Notes: generated by a model not told the origin, from the sequence alone. Shown: positions 7,541-17,379, counted from the first letter of the stretch. The stretch: 33,852 nucleotides of DNA from Sphingobacteriaceae bacterium UBA6709 (GCA_002454425.1 DKIV01000023.1:1-33852), one strand, 5' to 3'. Numbers and translations are program-made.

Positions 7541-10500
7541 ATGCTTAATAGAATTATTCAGTTTTCTGTGAGTAATAAGCTGGTTATAAGTCTTTTTATG
7601 GGCGTATGGGTGATTTATGGCATTTATCAGGTAAGTCGTTTACCCATAGATGCTGTGCCTGATATCACCAATAACCAGGTACAGATAATAACTACGGCAC
7701 CCGCTTTGGGTGCACAGGATGTAGAACGTTTAATAACGTTTCCTATAGAACAGGCCATAAGTAATATTCCCGGTATTAAAGAAAGCAGAAGCATGTCTCG
7801 TTTCGGCTTGTCATTAATTACCGTAGTGATTGAAGATGATGCTGATATTTACTGGGCTCGGCAACAAGTTACTGAGCGGCTGTCGCAGGTGACGATAGAT
7901 GAGAATGCCAATAGGCCGGAGCTTGCACCGGTGACGACGGGCTTAGGAGAAATCTATCAATATGTTTTGAGACCGGAACCGGGCTTTGAGAATAAGTACA
8001 CTCTGGCCGATCTGCGTACGATACAAGATTGGTTAGTTCGCAGGCAGTTACTGGGTACCAAGGGCGTTGCGGACGTATCAACATTTGGCGGAGAGTTGAA
8101 ACAGTATGAAGTAGCAGTAAATCCAACGTTGCTAAAGTCGTTGAATCTCTCCATTGCCGATGTTTTTGATGCCCTGCACAACAATAATCAAAATACCGGC
8201 GGTGCATATATTGAGAAAGGGCCAACGGTATTATATATCCGTACTGAGGGTCTTACCGGAAATATCCCGGACATCGAAAATGTTGTTGTCAGGAATACGC
8301 CCGCGGGGGTACCTGTTCTGATAAAGAACGTGGCACAGGTAAGGTTGGGAGCCGCCACACGCTATGGTGCTTTAAATTATCATCCGCTGGGGGAAGTGAC
8401 GGGTGCGATTGTTATGATGCTAAAAGGGGAAAACTCCTCGGAGGTTGTTAAAAATGTAAAAGAGCGCATTTCTGAAATTCAAAAGACCTTGCCTGGCGGC
8501 TTGAAAATTGATCCCTTTCTGGATCGTACTAAAATGGTCGATAATGCTATAGGCACCGTTGAACATAATTTACTGGAGGGGGCGCTGATTGTGGTTTTTG
8601 TATTGGTTATTTTTCTGGGTAACCTGCGCGCCGGGTTGATTGTTGCTTCGGTTATTCCGCTGGCTATGTTATTTGCCATAATTATGATGAACACCTTCGG
8701 GGTGAGCGGCAACCTCATGAGCCTTGGAGCATTGGATTTCGGCTTGATTGTAGATGGTGCTGTAATTATTGTGGAAGCCATATTACACCATTTACATTTC
8801 TCGCGAAAATATCAACAGGTTAATAAGCTGTCGCAGAATGAAATGAATGAGGAAGTACGTGGAGCCGCGGGTAGAATGATGAACGCTGCGGTTTTTGGTC
8901 AGATTATTATTCTTATTGTATATCTGCCCATTTTATCACTTTCAGGCATTGAAGGTAAAATGTTTAAACCGATGGCGCAGACCGTTGCCTTTGCAATTTT
9001 AGGTGCTTTTATTCTTTCGTTGACCTATGTGCCGATGATTAGTTCGGTGTTTTTAAGTAAGAAGATATCACATAAGCCTAACTTCTCGGATATGGCTATG
9101 GCAAAGATTGAAGGTATTTATGAGAGGTGTTTAGCTAAGGCTCTTCACTACCGCAAGGCTCTGGTAGCGGTAGCCTTTGGCTTATTTCTTATTGCCGCAT
9201 TTATATTCAACAGAATGGGCGGCGAATTTATCCCACAATTGGAGGAGGGCGATTTTGCCGTTGAGACACGCTTGTTGGTAGGGACCAACCTTAGTACCAC
9301 AATAGCAACTATTCAGCAGATATCCGGTGTTTTGAAAGACAAGTTCCCGGAGGTGCAGAAGATTGTTTCGCGGATCGGGAGTGCTGAGATACCAACAGAC
9401 CCCATGCCCATTGAGGGAGGAGATATGATTATTGTTCTGAAGGATAAAAGTGAATGGTCTAGTGCGGCGAACTTCCAGGAATTGGCTTCAAAAATGTCGG
9501 CCGCTGTTCAGGACGCCATTCCTGGCGTGACAATGGGCTTTCAGTTTCCTGTGCAAATGCGTTTTAACGAGTTGATGACGGGCGCAAAGCAGGATGTGGT
9601 CTGTAAAGTTTTTGGTGAAGATCTGAACCTGCTTGCGCGCTATGCCGAGCAGATTGGAAGTATCAGTAAAACGGTTGACGGTGCTGCGGATCTATATGTT
9701 GAAAAGGTTACCGGTATGCCGCAGATAGTAATTAAATATAACCGATTTGAGATTGCTAAATACGGTTTGCAGATTAACGAGGTAAACAGAACTGTAAATG
9801 CTGCTTTCGCAGGGGCTGTGGCAGGGAAGGTTTATGAGGGCGAAAAGAGGTTTGATTTAGTGGTAAGGGTTGGGGAGGAAAGGCGTCGGACGCTAGCTGA
9901 CGTACAGCACTTATTGATCTCTACAGGCAATGGTACGCAGATACCTCTCTATCAGGTTGCTCAGGTAGAGGAGATAGAAGGTCCGAATCAGATACAACGA
10001 GAGAATGCGCGTCGACGCATTACCGTTGGTTTTAACGTGCGGGGGCGAGATGTTGAGTCAATAGTAAGGGAACTTCAGGAGAAAGTAAATGCTAAGGTGA
10101 AGCTTGCCCCCGGGTATACCGTTACGTATGGAGGAGCATTTGAGAACCTACAGCAAGCAAAGAAAAGATTGAGTATCGCGGTTCCAGTGGCACTGCTGTT
10201 GATTTTTGTCATGTTATATTTTGCTTTTTCTTCGATCAAAGAGGGGGTATTAATTTTTACAGCCATTCCACTCTCGGCTATCGGTGGGGTGCTCGCATTG
10301 GCCTGTCGCGGCATGTCTTTCAGCATTTCCGCGGGAGTGGGCTTCATTGCCCTATTCGGTGTAGCCGTGTTAAATGGTATTGTCCTGATCTCTGAATTTA
10401 ACCGCATTAAAAGAGAGGGTAAGGTAACCAACACCCTACAACTTGTGATGATGGGCACACGTAACCGTTTACGTCCGGTGTTGATGACCGCAGCAGTAGC

Positions 10501-11896
10501 ATCGCTGGGATTTTTGCCCATGGCGCTAAGCAACGGAGCGGGCGCAGAGGTGCAGCGTCCCCTGGCGACCGTGGTTATAGGGGGACTAATTACAGCAACC
10601 TTGCTAACATTATTTGTTCTGCCAGCTCTTTACCTGCTTTTTGAAAGCCCTTTTAGGCGCATACGTTTCAGTTTAGTACTTCTTTGTTGCATGGTTTTGG
10701 GTTTCGGTTTCGAAGCAAATGCACAAAATACTCCTGTTTCAGAAGAGCTTGCGATGAGTATAGCTTTGAAAAATAACTTTGAGCTGAAGGCCACACTTTT
10801 GGATGAGGCCGCCGAAGGCCTACGTCAGAAAACCTATTTTGATATAGCCAAGACTGAGCTTAGCGCGGATTACGGACAACTCAATACCGTTGCGAACGAC
10901 ACGCGGCTCGGCGTTTTGCAGTCATTCAATTTTCCCTCAGTTTATAGTAATCAGAGGAGAGCATTGAAGGAAAGCTTTCTGACAGCGCAAGCGCGAAGTA
11001 AGTTGACAAAGCAAGATCTTAAGGCTGAGGTACGGCGACTTTATTTTGAACAGCTCTGGCTTAATGAAAAGCGAAATCTTTTGCTATATGCTGATAGTAT
11101 TTATGGGCTTTTTGAGCGTAAAACAAACCTTCGTCTCAAAGTCGGAGAGGCCAACATTCTTGAGAAGGCGACAGCGGAAAATAAGCGTCAGCAGATTTCT
11201 ATTCAGTTGAGCAGGGTAGAGGCTGATCAACGGATTGGCATCACGCAATTCAATATCCTACTTCAGGATACAATTACGTATGTTGCTCAGCCCAGTGATT
11301 TGAAAGCTAATATAAAGTATGACCTTAACACGGATAGTGCCGCTATGTTGACTCGGGTGCAGCTCTTTGCACATCAAGAGAAGCTTGCGCATTATCGTTG
11401 GAAAACCGAGAAAGCCAGACTATTACCCGATTTCTTTATTGGATATAATAACCAAAGTCTTATAGGAAACCAGATAATCAGGGGTCAGGAACGGAACGTG
11501 GGTGCTAGTAGGCGGTTTAGTTATATGGCGGTAGGTTTAAATATTCCATTATTTGCAGGAGCTCAGTCGGCGAGAATCTCAGCAGCTCACGTAGATTTAC
11601 AAGCTGCTCAGGCCCGAACAGAAAATGCCCACGCCCAAGTGTTGTTAAGTATTAAGAATGCGCGCCAGCGGATAGAAAAGTTCGCTTCGGCTATAAGTTA
11701 TTATGAAAGGCAAGGATTAGCTAACGCTGATCTTATTGTAAATACTGCTACCAGGCAGTTCAGCGGAGGAGATATTGACTATTTACAGTGGGTAATTCTT
11801 GTTGATCAGGCGATCAGTATCAGAAATGAATATCTGAATACGGTCCATGAATATAATCAGGTAGCAATAGAACTGGAGAAACTCGGTAACCAATAA
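7541..11896 (+). CDS. czcA: CzcA-type heavy-metal RND pump fused to a TolC-like outer-membrane factor
   Basis: This is an inner-membrane proton/metal antiporter that exports divalent metal ions across both membranes. Residues 1 to about 1040 are a complete HME-RND protein, starting MLNRIIQFSVSNKLVIS and with LPIDAVPDITNNQVQI near residue 35. TM4 reads DFGLIVDGAVIIVEA with D399, D405 and E412, which matches in spacing the proton-relay residues of CzcA and points to Zn/Co/Cd/Ni rather than Cu. From about 1042 a hydrophobic segment ending in EANAQ looks like an internal signal sequence, followed by an outer-membrane-factor domain (about 1060-1451) with long helices. So pump and channel are one 1451-residue chain. 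The adaptor gene follows after 11 bases. Confidence 0.95.
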   Translation: MLNRIIQFSVSNKLVISLFMGVWVIYGIYQVSRLPIDAVPDITNNQVQIITTAPALGAQDVERLITFPIEQAISNIPGIKESRSMSRFGLSLITVVIEDDADIYWARQQVTERLSQVTIDENANRPELAPVTTGLGEIYQYVLRPEPGFENKYTLADLRTIQDWLVRRQLLGTKGVADVSTFGGELKQYEVAVNPTLLKSLNLSIADVFDALHNNNQNTGGAYIEKGPTVLYIRTEGLTGNIPDIENVVVRNTPAGVPVLIKNVAQVRLGAATRYGALNYHPLGEVTGAIVMMLKGENSSEVVKNVKERISEIQKTLPGGLKIDPFLDRTKMVDNAIGTVEHNLLEGALIVVFVLVIFLGNLRAGLIVASVIPLAMLFAIIMMNTFGVSGNLMSLGALDFGLIVDGAVIIVEAILHHLHFSRKYQQVNKLSQNEMNEEVRGAAGRMMNAAVFGQIIILIVYLPILSLSGIEGKMFKPMAQTVAFAILGAFILSLTYVPMISSVFLSKKISHKPNFSDMAMAKIEGIYERCLAKALHYRKALVAVAFGLFLIAAFIFNRMGGEFIPQLEEGDFAVETRLLVGTNLSTTIATIQQISGVLKDKFPEVQKIVSRIGSAEIPTDPMPIEGGDMIIVLKDKSEWSSAANFQELASKMSAAVQDAIPGVTMGFQFPVQMRFNELMTGAKQDVVCKVFGEDLNLLARYAEQIGSISKTVDGAADLYVEKVTGMPQIVIKYNRFEIAKYGLQINEVNRTVNAAFAGAVAGKVYEGEKRFDLVVRVGEERRRTLADVQHLLISTGNGTQIPLYQVAQVEEIEGPNQIQRENARRRITVGFNVRGRDVESIVRELQEKVNAKVKLAPGYTVTYGGAFENLQQAKKRLSIAVPVALLLIFVMLYFAFSSIKEGVLIFTAIPLSAIGGVLALACRGMSFSISAGVGFIALFGVAVLNGIVLISEFNRIKREGKVTNTLQLVMMGTRNRLRPVLMTAAVASLGFLPMALSNGAGAEVQRPLATVVIGGLITATLLTLFVLPALYLLFESPFRRIRFSLVLLCCMVLGFGFEANAQNTPVSEELAMSIALKNNFELKATLLDEAAEGLRQKTYFDIAKTELSADYGQLNTVANDTRLGVLQSFNFPSVYSNQRRALKESFLTAQARSKLTKQDLKAEVRRLYFEQLWLNEKRNLLLYADSIYGLFERKTNLRLKVGEANILEKATAENKRQQISIQLSRVEADQRIGITQFNILLQDTITYVAQPSDLKANIKYDLNTDSAAMLTRVQLFAHQEKLAHYRWKTEKARLLPDFFIGYNNQSLIGNQIIRGQERNVGASRRFSYMAVGLNIPLFAGAQSARISAAHVDLQAAQARTENAHAQVLLSIKNARQRIEKFASAISYYERQGLANADLIVNTATRQFSGGDIDYLQWVILVDQAISIRNEYLNTVHEYNQVAIELEKLGNQ

Positions 11897-11907
11897 TTTG
11901 ATGTATA

Positions 11908-13047
11908 ATGAAAATATATAAATTTCTTGTCCTAATGGCGTTGACGCTGACGGCATGTTCAGAAAGTAAACGGTCTGAAGAGGCAACACGCGAGGAGACG
12001 CCTTCCGATTCAATGGTGGTGAAACTTTCGGAAGTGCAACTAAAGCACGCTGGCATAGTAATAGGTAATCCTTCAATGGATAGAGTAGCTGCTGTGTTAA
12101 AGTTGCAAGGTACTATTGATGTACCGCCGCAGAGTATGATGAGCGTAAGCTTTCCCTTAGGTGGTTACTTAAAGAGCACAAAATTGTTGCCGGGTGCTCA
12201 CGTCAGTAAGGGAGAGGTGTTGGGCGTTCTGGAAGATATGCAATTTATCCAGCTACAGCAGGATTATCTTTCTGCAAAAGAGAAATATATATATGCTGAT
12301 ATTGAATTTACACGCCAGCAAGAGTTAAATGCCAGTAAGGCTAGTAGTGATAAAGTTTATCAGCAGGCACGTACTGAAATGCATACTCAGCGTGTGCTCA
12401 TGAATGCATTCGCCCGGAAGCTGGAATTGATAGGAATAAATCCACAGCGACTGAATGCGGGAAATATCTCTAAAAGTGTCAACATTCTTTCGCCTATTAA
12501 CGGGTATGTGTCGAAAGTAAATGTAAATATCGGGAAGTACACATCGCCAACAGACGTGTTGTTTGAGTTAGTAAATCCGAAAGATATTCATCTCTCGCTG
12601 GATGTGTTTGAGCAGGATGTTGACAAGCTTTCGGTAGGGCAACAATTGAGCGCATACACTAATAGTCATCCTGAGAAGAAACATAGAGCGGAGATTATCC
12701 TTATCAGTAAAAATCTGGATAAAGATCGTATGACTAACGTGCACTGTCATTTCAATAATTTTGATTCAAGCTTATTGCCTGGGATGTTCATGAATGCGGA
12801 GGTGGACGTGAATGCGGCAAATGCGCTTACGGTACCCGAAGATGCGGTGACACGTTGGCAGAATCAATACTTTGTTTTTGTGGAAACAGCGAAAGGTACT
12901 TTTAAAGCAACACGTGTAAAACCTGGGAACGGGTATAACGGACGGCTACAGGTTGAGGGGCCGGGCATTTCTGAGAACACTCGCCTCGCGACAAAGAATT
13001 CGTATACACTGTTAATGAAAATGAAAAATAGCGGTGACGAAGAATAA
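11908..13047 (+). CDS. czcB: Periplasmic adaptor lipoprotein of the RND pump (CzcB/CusB family)
   Basis: A 379-residue membrane-fusion protein that would bridge the pump and its outer-membrane channel. It begins with a lipoprotein signal (MKIYKFLVLMALTLTAC), so it is probably anchored by a lipidated Cys17. The middle shows the adaptor fold: a lipoyl-type half VSFPLGGYLKSTKLLPGAHV, a helical hairpin from about residue 110 to 165, the second half ILSPINGYVSKVNVNIG, then beta-barrel segments and LLPGMFMNAEVDV. It lacks the long His/Met-rich extension seen in some copper adaptors. It lies 11 bases after the pump gene, surely in one operon with it. Confidence 0.92.
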   Translation: MKIYKFLVLMALTLTACSESKRSEEATREETPSDSMVVKLSEVQLKHAGIVIGNPSMDRVAAVLKLQGTIDVPPQSMMSVSFPLGGYLKSTKLLPGAHVSKGEVLGVLEDMQFIQLQQDYLSAKEKYIYADIEFTRQQELNASKASSDKVYQQARTEMHTQRVLMNAFARKLELIGINPQRLNAGNISKSVNILSPINGYVSKVNVNIGKYTSPTDVLFELVNPKDIHLSLDVFEQDVDKLSVGQQLSAYTNSHPEKKHRAEIILISKNLDKDRMTNVHCHFNNFDSSLLPGMFMNAEVDVNAANALTVPEDAVTRWQNQYFVFVETAKGTFKATRVKPGNGYNGRLQVEGPGISENTRLATKNSYTLLMKMKNSGDEE

Positions 13048-13355
13048 TGTCAGGTATTGATTGGGTGATTATTGCTTATGATATATCGGAGAACGGCAAT
13101 CGTTTGGGAGGTTAGGCAAAGATCCATATTCTTTTTCTTTTAATTGAATATCGAAGGGGTATTACTTATCGGGTTTCGAGAGTATCTGGGCTTCCTTTGT
13201 TTTAAAGTCTCTTTTTATTGTTATCTGTTTGTAATTTAAGTGTTTATGTTCTTGGTAAGGGGCGAGCGACCATATTCTTAGTGGGCATGCTATTCCCGGA
13301 TTAATATTATTTGGAAATGAACTACCTTTGCACTTCATTTTAATAATTCCAATTT
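13048..13355. promoter_or_regulatory. Intergenic region with the promoter of the ABC-F gene
   Basis: TACCTTTG at 13323-13330, followed by CA, is an exact Bacteroidota -7 element, placing the transcription start near 13336 and a short leader before the GTG start at 13356. I see no good -33 TTG at the usual spacing. No gene or strong terminator was found in the rest of this 308-base gap. Confidence 0.6.
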
Positions 13356-14990
13356 GTGATTAATGTAAATAATATCTCGGTTTCTTTTGGGGGGACTACT
13401 TTGTTTAAGGATGTTACCTTTCCGATCAATGAGAACGATAAAATAGCTTTGATGGGTAAGAATGGTGCCGGGAAGTCTACTATTCTTAAGATAATCGCGG
13501 GTGCCGCCAAGCCTACTACCGGCGATGTTACCGGTCCAAAAGATGCTGTTATTGCCTATCTGCCACAACATTTGTTAACACAGGACGATGTTACCGTATT
13601 TGCAGAGGCTTCGAAGGCATTTCATGAGGTGCATGATATGCAAAGCAGGTTGGACGAGTTAAATGAACAGCTCACTGTCAGAACTGATTATGATAGCGAC
13701 GATTACATGAAGCTTATTGAGCAGGTTTCGGAGTTGAGCGAGAAGTTCTATTCGCTGGAGGAAGTGAATTATGATGCTGAGGTAGAGAAGGTATTGAAAG
13801 GATTAGGCTTCCAACGCTCAGACTTTAACCGTCAAACTTCGGAATTTTCAGGGGGATGGCGTATGCGTATTGAGTTGGCGAAGATCCTGCTGCAGAAACC
13901 CGATCTGATACTGCTGGATGAGCCTACTAATCATATGGATATTGAAAGTATTCAGTGGTTGGAGGATTTTCTTGTAAATTCAGCGAAGGCGGTAATGGTA
14001 ATCTCCCACGACCGTACTTTCGTCGACAATATTACCAATCGTACCATCGAGGTGACCATGGGGCGGATTTATGATTATAAAGCAAAGTATAGCCATTATC
14101 TGCAACTGCGTGCTGAACGTAGAGAACATCAGTTAAAGGCTTACGAAGAGCAGCAACGTTTTATCGCTGATAATCAGGAGTTCATTGATAGGTTCCGCGG
14201 AACCTACTCAAAGACCTTACAGGTGCAATCGCGCGTGAAGATGCTGGAGAAGTTGGAAATCATTCAGATTGATGAAGTTGACACTTCTGCATTGCGACTG
14301 AAGTTTCCGCCATCGCCTCGTTCGGGTCAATATCCGGTGATCGTAGAAGAGCTGACAAAGGCCTATGGTGATCATGTGGTGTTTGAAAAGGCTTCTATGG
14401 TTATTGAGCGTGGTCAGAAAGTAGCTTTTGTAGGTAAGAATGGCGAGGGAAAGTCGACCATGATTAAGGCTATCATGAATGAGATCGACTTTGAGGGAAC
14501 GTTGAAAGTTGGTCATAACGCCAAGATTGGCTATTTCGCGCAAAATCAGGCGGCTCTGCTGGACGAAAACCTGACAGTGTTCGAAACGATAGATCAGATA
14601 CCTCTGAGTGATGGTACCGTTAAGATCAAAGATCTTTTAGGCGCTTTTATGTTTAGTGGTGACGATACAACAAAAAAGGTAAGAGTGCTTTCCGGGGGAG
14701 AGAAGACCCGTCTCGCCATGATCAAGTTGCTACTGGAGCCTGTAAATGTGTTAATCCTCGATGAACCTACGAATCACCTGGACATGAAGACCAAGGATAT
14801 TATAAAAGATGCGTTGCGGGACTTTGACGGAACGCTGATTCTGGTATCTCACGACCGTGATTTTCTCGATGGTTTAGCGGAGAAGGTGTTTGAGTTTGGA
14901 AATAAACGTGTTCGCGAGCATTTTGAAGATATTAAGGGCTTCCTGGAATATAAAAAAATGAATAGCTTACGCGAGATTGAACAGCGTTAA
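13356..14990 (+). CDS. ABC-F family ATPase (ribosome-associated, no membrane domain)
   Basis: A cytoplasmic protein with two ABC domains, 544 residues. The first domain has GKNGAGKST near residue 35, the signature SGGWRMRIELAKIL and Walker B LILLDEPTNHMD. An interdomain linker of charged helices (about 235-300) follows, then the second domain with GKNGEGKST, LSGGEKTRLAMIKLL and VLILDEPTNHLD. Both domains keep the catalytic Glu after the Walker B Asp. ABC-F proteins act at the ribosomal E site as translation factors or in antibiotic protection. This one lies closest to housekeeping EttA/Uup/YbiT-like members, and the sequence alone gives no sign of a resistance role. The start is GTG, 26 bases after a consensus -7 box. 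It is monocistronic, ended by a strong terminator. Confidence 0.92.
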   Translation: MINVNNISVSFGGTTLFKDVTFPINENDKIALMGKNGAGKSTILKIIAGAAKPTTGDVTGPKDAVIAYLPQHLLTQDDVTVFAEASKAFHEVHDMQSRLDELNEQLTVRTDYDSDDYMKLIEQVSELSEKFYSLEEVNYDAEVEKVLKGLGFQRSDFNRQTSEFSGGWRMRIELAKILLQKPDLILLDEPTNHMDIESIQWLEDFLVNSAKAVMVISHDRTFVDNITNRTIEVTMGRIYDYKAKYSHYLQLRAERREHQLKAYEEQQRFIADNQEFIDRFRGTYSKTLQVQSRVKMLEKLEIIQIDEVDTSALRLKFPPSPRSGQYPVIVEELTKAYGDHVVFEKASMVIERGQKVAFVGKNGEGKSTMIKAIMNEIDFEGTLKVGHNAKIGYFAQNQAALLDENLTVFETIDQIPLSDGTVKIKDLLGAFMFSGDDTTKKVRVLSGGEKTRLAMIKLLLEPVNVLILDEPTNHLDMKTKDIIKDALRDFDGTLILVSHDRDFLDGLAEKVFEFGNKRVREHFEDIKGFLEYKKMNSLREIEQR

Positions 14991-15074
14991 TATGCGTTTT
15001 GATTCAGCGGATGGCGACTTTGAATAGCCTAACTTTTAATCAGGCGCATAGATATTAGGGCGCCTTCTACAGAT

Positions 15075-15114
15075 AAAACGAACCCCAGGAGTAGTGCTTT
15101 TGGGGTTCGTTTTT
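15075..15114. terminator. Strong bidirectional intrinsic terminator
   Basis: A 12-bp stem (AAAACGAACCCC at 15075-15086 with GGGGTTCGTTTT at 15102-15113) has T-runs on both exit sides. It ends the ABC-F transcript on the plus strand and can end the convergent minus-strand gene whose stop is at 15167. Confidence 0.85.
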
Positions 15115-15166
15115 ATGTAATGGTGTCATCCTGATTCTTCCCGATGATCAGGAGCTTGAGTTTCTG

Positions 15167-16132
15167 TTAATACTGATAATTGTAAATGTCTTTATACGCG
15201 TTGTAAATGGGATGCTCGGAAGTGAACTCCTTGACAACAATGGTAGAGTTTGCTTTCGACAGGTTATCGTCAAGTTTTAAGTTCGTTGAGCCCGTGAGAG
15301 TGTAGTAGCTGCCGATGTTACTAAAGGCGAACGTAATATCTTTAGCATGTGTAGGCTTTGGAAATTTTACGATGCCGATATTATTTAGATTTGTCAGAGA
15401 AAACGTGCTTTCATAGGTGTTCTCTTTTACCACAAATCTAAAATGCTTGGTTCCGCTACTATTGGAATTGTAAATGTTGGCAAGTTCATTGTAAAAGGTA
15501 GTTCCGAAATTGTCCATCTTGAAGTGGTACACGTTAACTTTAAGGTAACGATTTCCAGTCTGGGTGGCCATCTGAGATGTGTATTTTGCGACGGGATTGA
15601 AATTTACATCCCAGGCATTTCCTTGTACGGATGATTTGTCAGATTTTCCAGCAACATAATTTCCCTGAGGCGATAGCGGCAGTGGTGTAAAGTAGCTGCT
15701 GAAATGCTCATCGTCATAGTTAAGGGAATTGCTGGCATGCATGGCTCTCACTGCGCTATGGAAATTTTGCTGGTTATTATAGTTATCGTATATAAGGTTG
15801 AAATATTTGTTGTATGAGGCCATTAATTCGGGATGCCCATTGATCAATATTCCAGATTGTACCCAGTCTTTTCCGCTTGGTATTCCTGAGTTATCGTGAT
15901 CATCAATGTTAGCTGTCGTGCGGATCCGCGGGATTGAACCCGAAGTAAGAGCCCATGCCAATGTGTACATCGCAAACTTTACCTCAACATTGGTTTGTGG
16001 ATTCGCATTCTTGTAAGCAATAGCACGATTCAATAAATCGGCGTATTTAAATACAGGGCTGTTTTGAGAGTCGCCCACGTTGCGGGAATGTGAACAATAT
16101 TGTTTGCCTGTATCTTCCTTGTATGCATCCAT
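15167..16132 (-). CDS. Unrecognised 321-residue protein
   Basis: I do not recognise the family. The protein is rich in Asn, Tyr, Ser and Thr and has no signal peptide or membrane segment at the chosen start. It contains VEVKFAMYTLAWAL near residue 50, and later LKVNVYHFKMDNFGTTFYNE followed by FRFVVKENTYESTF. The alternation of strands and a His in the second half recall the phospholipase-D-like fold in a very loose way, but no HxKxxxxD motif is present, so I do not call it that. An in-frame stop lies just upstream of the ATG at 16132, and the hairpin of the upstream gene sits 8 bases away, leaving little room for a promoter. It may be 5'-truncated or co-transcribed. Confidence 0.6.
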   Translation of the reverse strand: MDAYKEDTGKQYCSHSRNVGDSQNSPVFKYADLLNRAIAYKNANPQTNVEVKFAMYTLAWALTSGSIPRIRTTANIDDHDNSGIPSGKDWVQSGILINGHPELMASYNKYFNLIYDNYNNQQNFHSAVRAMHASNSLNYDDEHFSSYFTPLPLSPQGNYVAGKSDKSSVQGNAWDVNFNPVAKYTSQMATQTGNRYLKVNVYHFKMDNFGTTFYNELANIYNSNSSGTKHFRFVVKENTYESTFSLTNLNNIGIVKFPKPTHAKDITFAFSNIGSYYTLTGSTNLKLDDNLSKANSTIVVKEFTSEHPIYNAYKDIYNYQY

Positions 16133-16139
16133 AGGTTAA

Positions 16140-16170
16140 AAGCTCAGAACATCCGGTTATGTCTGAGCTT
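16140..16170 (-). terminator. Hairpin between the two minus-strand genes
   Basis: AAGCTCAG-ACAT (16140-16152, one bulged A) pairs with ATGT-CTGAGCTT (16159-16170) around a 6-base loop. On the minus strand it is followed by TTTTAACC. It lies 22 bases past the lipoprotein stop and is probably that gene's terminator, although the next gene starts only 8 bases on. Confidence 0.5.
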
Positions 16171-16192
16171 ATGGTCTCTTGATTACCGTTTT

Positions 16193-16984
16193 TTATTCAT
16201 AATGAAATGTAAAGACGTAAGTAAAGTTACTACCTGAGTGGAATCTTGTAAGCTTTGAGATGCGTCCTTTTTCATCTTTTTCATATTTAAAACTTATATA
16301 TTCATCCCGATACCCGTTGACATAAGAGATGTCTATCCTCTCCATAAGATAAGCTGGCTTTTTACCCAGAAATTCGGAAATAAATCCCTCGTTGGTAATT
16401 TGTTGTCCTAATAAAACACTGTTCATTAACATTGCGTTTAAAGGTATGTTGTCAGACTGCTCATTGAGGTATGTAACTGTTGCATTTTTACCATCTGACT
16501 CATGACCAACAGCAGCGCTGAAAAGCTTTTTTATACGTGGCCCATCCCATGTTATGGTAGTGTAATTTTCAATACCGTTTTTGTAGTAGAATTTGCTCAA
16601 GTACCCGTCATTATTATAGTTGAAAAAAACTGAGAAACCTCTGCCTGGAACTTCAGATTCAATAATTCTTCCCTGATTGTCTAGCTTGCTAAATGAATGA
16701 GTGGGAGACGAGCTATCTGGAAATCTGGTAACGGTGATCTTGTTTTTCTCAAAGGTTACTGATATAATTCGCTCTAAAGACTGGCTTTGTTCATTCTTTG
16801 TTAGATACGCTATTATGCGTCCTTGATTGTCGTAATCAAAAAATGTCGTAGGACCTGTATTGTTAGAGCTTGTGTCATAGTCCATGGATATAACTTTGGA
16901 CGTTGGTGACTTCTGTTCATCTTTTTTACACGCATTTAATAATAATAGGCATAGAAAGAAGGATAGGTAAAAGTTTCGGATCAT
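16193..16984 (-). CDS. Lipoprotein with DUF4595-like YD/NxxGRI repeats
   Basis: A secreted lipoprotein of 263 residues. I use the ATG at 16984, which gives a clean signal (MIRNFYLSFFLCLLLLNAC) with lipobox LLNAC and a Cys-Lys-Lys start of the mature chain; a longer frame to 17038 adds 18 residues with no purpose. The mature part carries repeated short beta units: FDYDNQGRIIAYLTK, FSKLDNQGRIIES, FNYNNDGYLSKFYYKNG and KYEKDEKGRISKLTRF. Such Tyr/Asp-x-x-Gly-Arg-Ile repeats are the hallmark of the DUF4595 lipoproteins common in Bacteroidota and loosely resemble RHS/YD repeats. The function is unknown, and the location is probably the outer membrane or the cell surface. Confidence 0.75.
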   Translation of the reverse strand: MIRNFYLSFFLCLLLLNACKKDEQKSPTSKVISMDYDTSSNNTGPTTFFDYDNQGRIIAYLTKNEQSQSLERIISVTFEKNKITVTRFPDSSSPTHSFSKLDNQGRIIESEVPGRGFSVFFNYNNDGYLSKFYYKNGIENYTTITWDGPRIKKLFSAAVGHESDGKNATVTYLNEQSDNIPLNAMLMNSVLLGQQITNEGFISEFLGKKPAYLMERIDISYVNGYRDEYISFKYEKDEKGRISKLTRFHSGSNFTYVFTFHYE

Positions 16985-17100
16985 GCTTTCGCGGTTTTTT
17001 GAGTGAATAAAATTGATTGTCAGGTATTCGTGTTCCAAATGTATAATAAGTTTTTATTTGTATGCTATCTTTTTGTAATTAGTACCAACGATATCTATAA

Positions 17101-17379
17101 GGAACGCTGGCATATGAGGTATTCTTCAGGCAGATCAAACAAAACCTGAAGATCAAATCCTTTGTAATCACCCCGGAGAATGCGGTACAAATTCAGATAT
17201 GGACGGCGCTGATGGCCATCCTACTATTGAAATTCCTAAAGGACAAAGCTCAGTATGAGTGGAACTTGTCCAATCTGATCACTTTTGTCCGCCTTAACTT
17301 ATTTGTTAAGATCAGTCTGGACTATTGGTTAAATTTTCCATTTATCAAAGCGGAACCAATTCTGAAAACGGTCAACTAA
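17101..17379 (+). mobile_element. Remnant of an IS4-type transposase (C-terminal end)
   Basis: An open frame without start codon reads LAYEVFFRQIKQNLKIKSF, then VITPENAVQIQIWTALMAI, and ends ISLDYWLNFPFIKAEPILKTVN before the stop at 17377-17379. The motif FFRQIKQNLKIKSF is the conserved YxxEVFF-type C-terminal block of IS4-family transposases. An in-frame stop just upstream (17098-17100) and the missing catalytic core show it is a decayed 3' end. It marks an old insertion between the lipoprotein gene and the next gene. Confidence 0.8.

Noticed and set aside
13356..14990. Antibiotic-resistance ABC-F protein
   Set aside because: Sequence features fit the general ABC-F family. Nothing visible ties it to a resistance subgroup, and its neighbours are housekeeping-like.
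15443..15634. Plus-strand frame inside the 321-residue gene
   Set aside because: It is a shadow of the minus-strand coding frame with no independent support.
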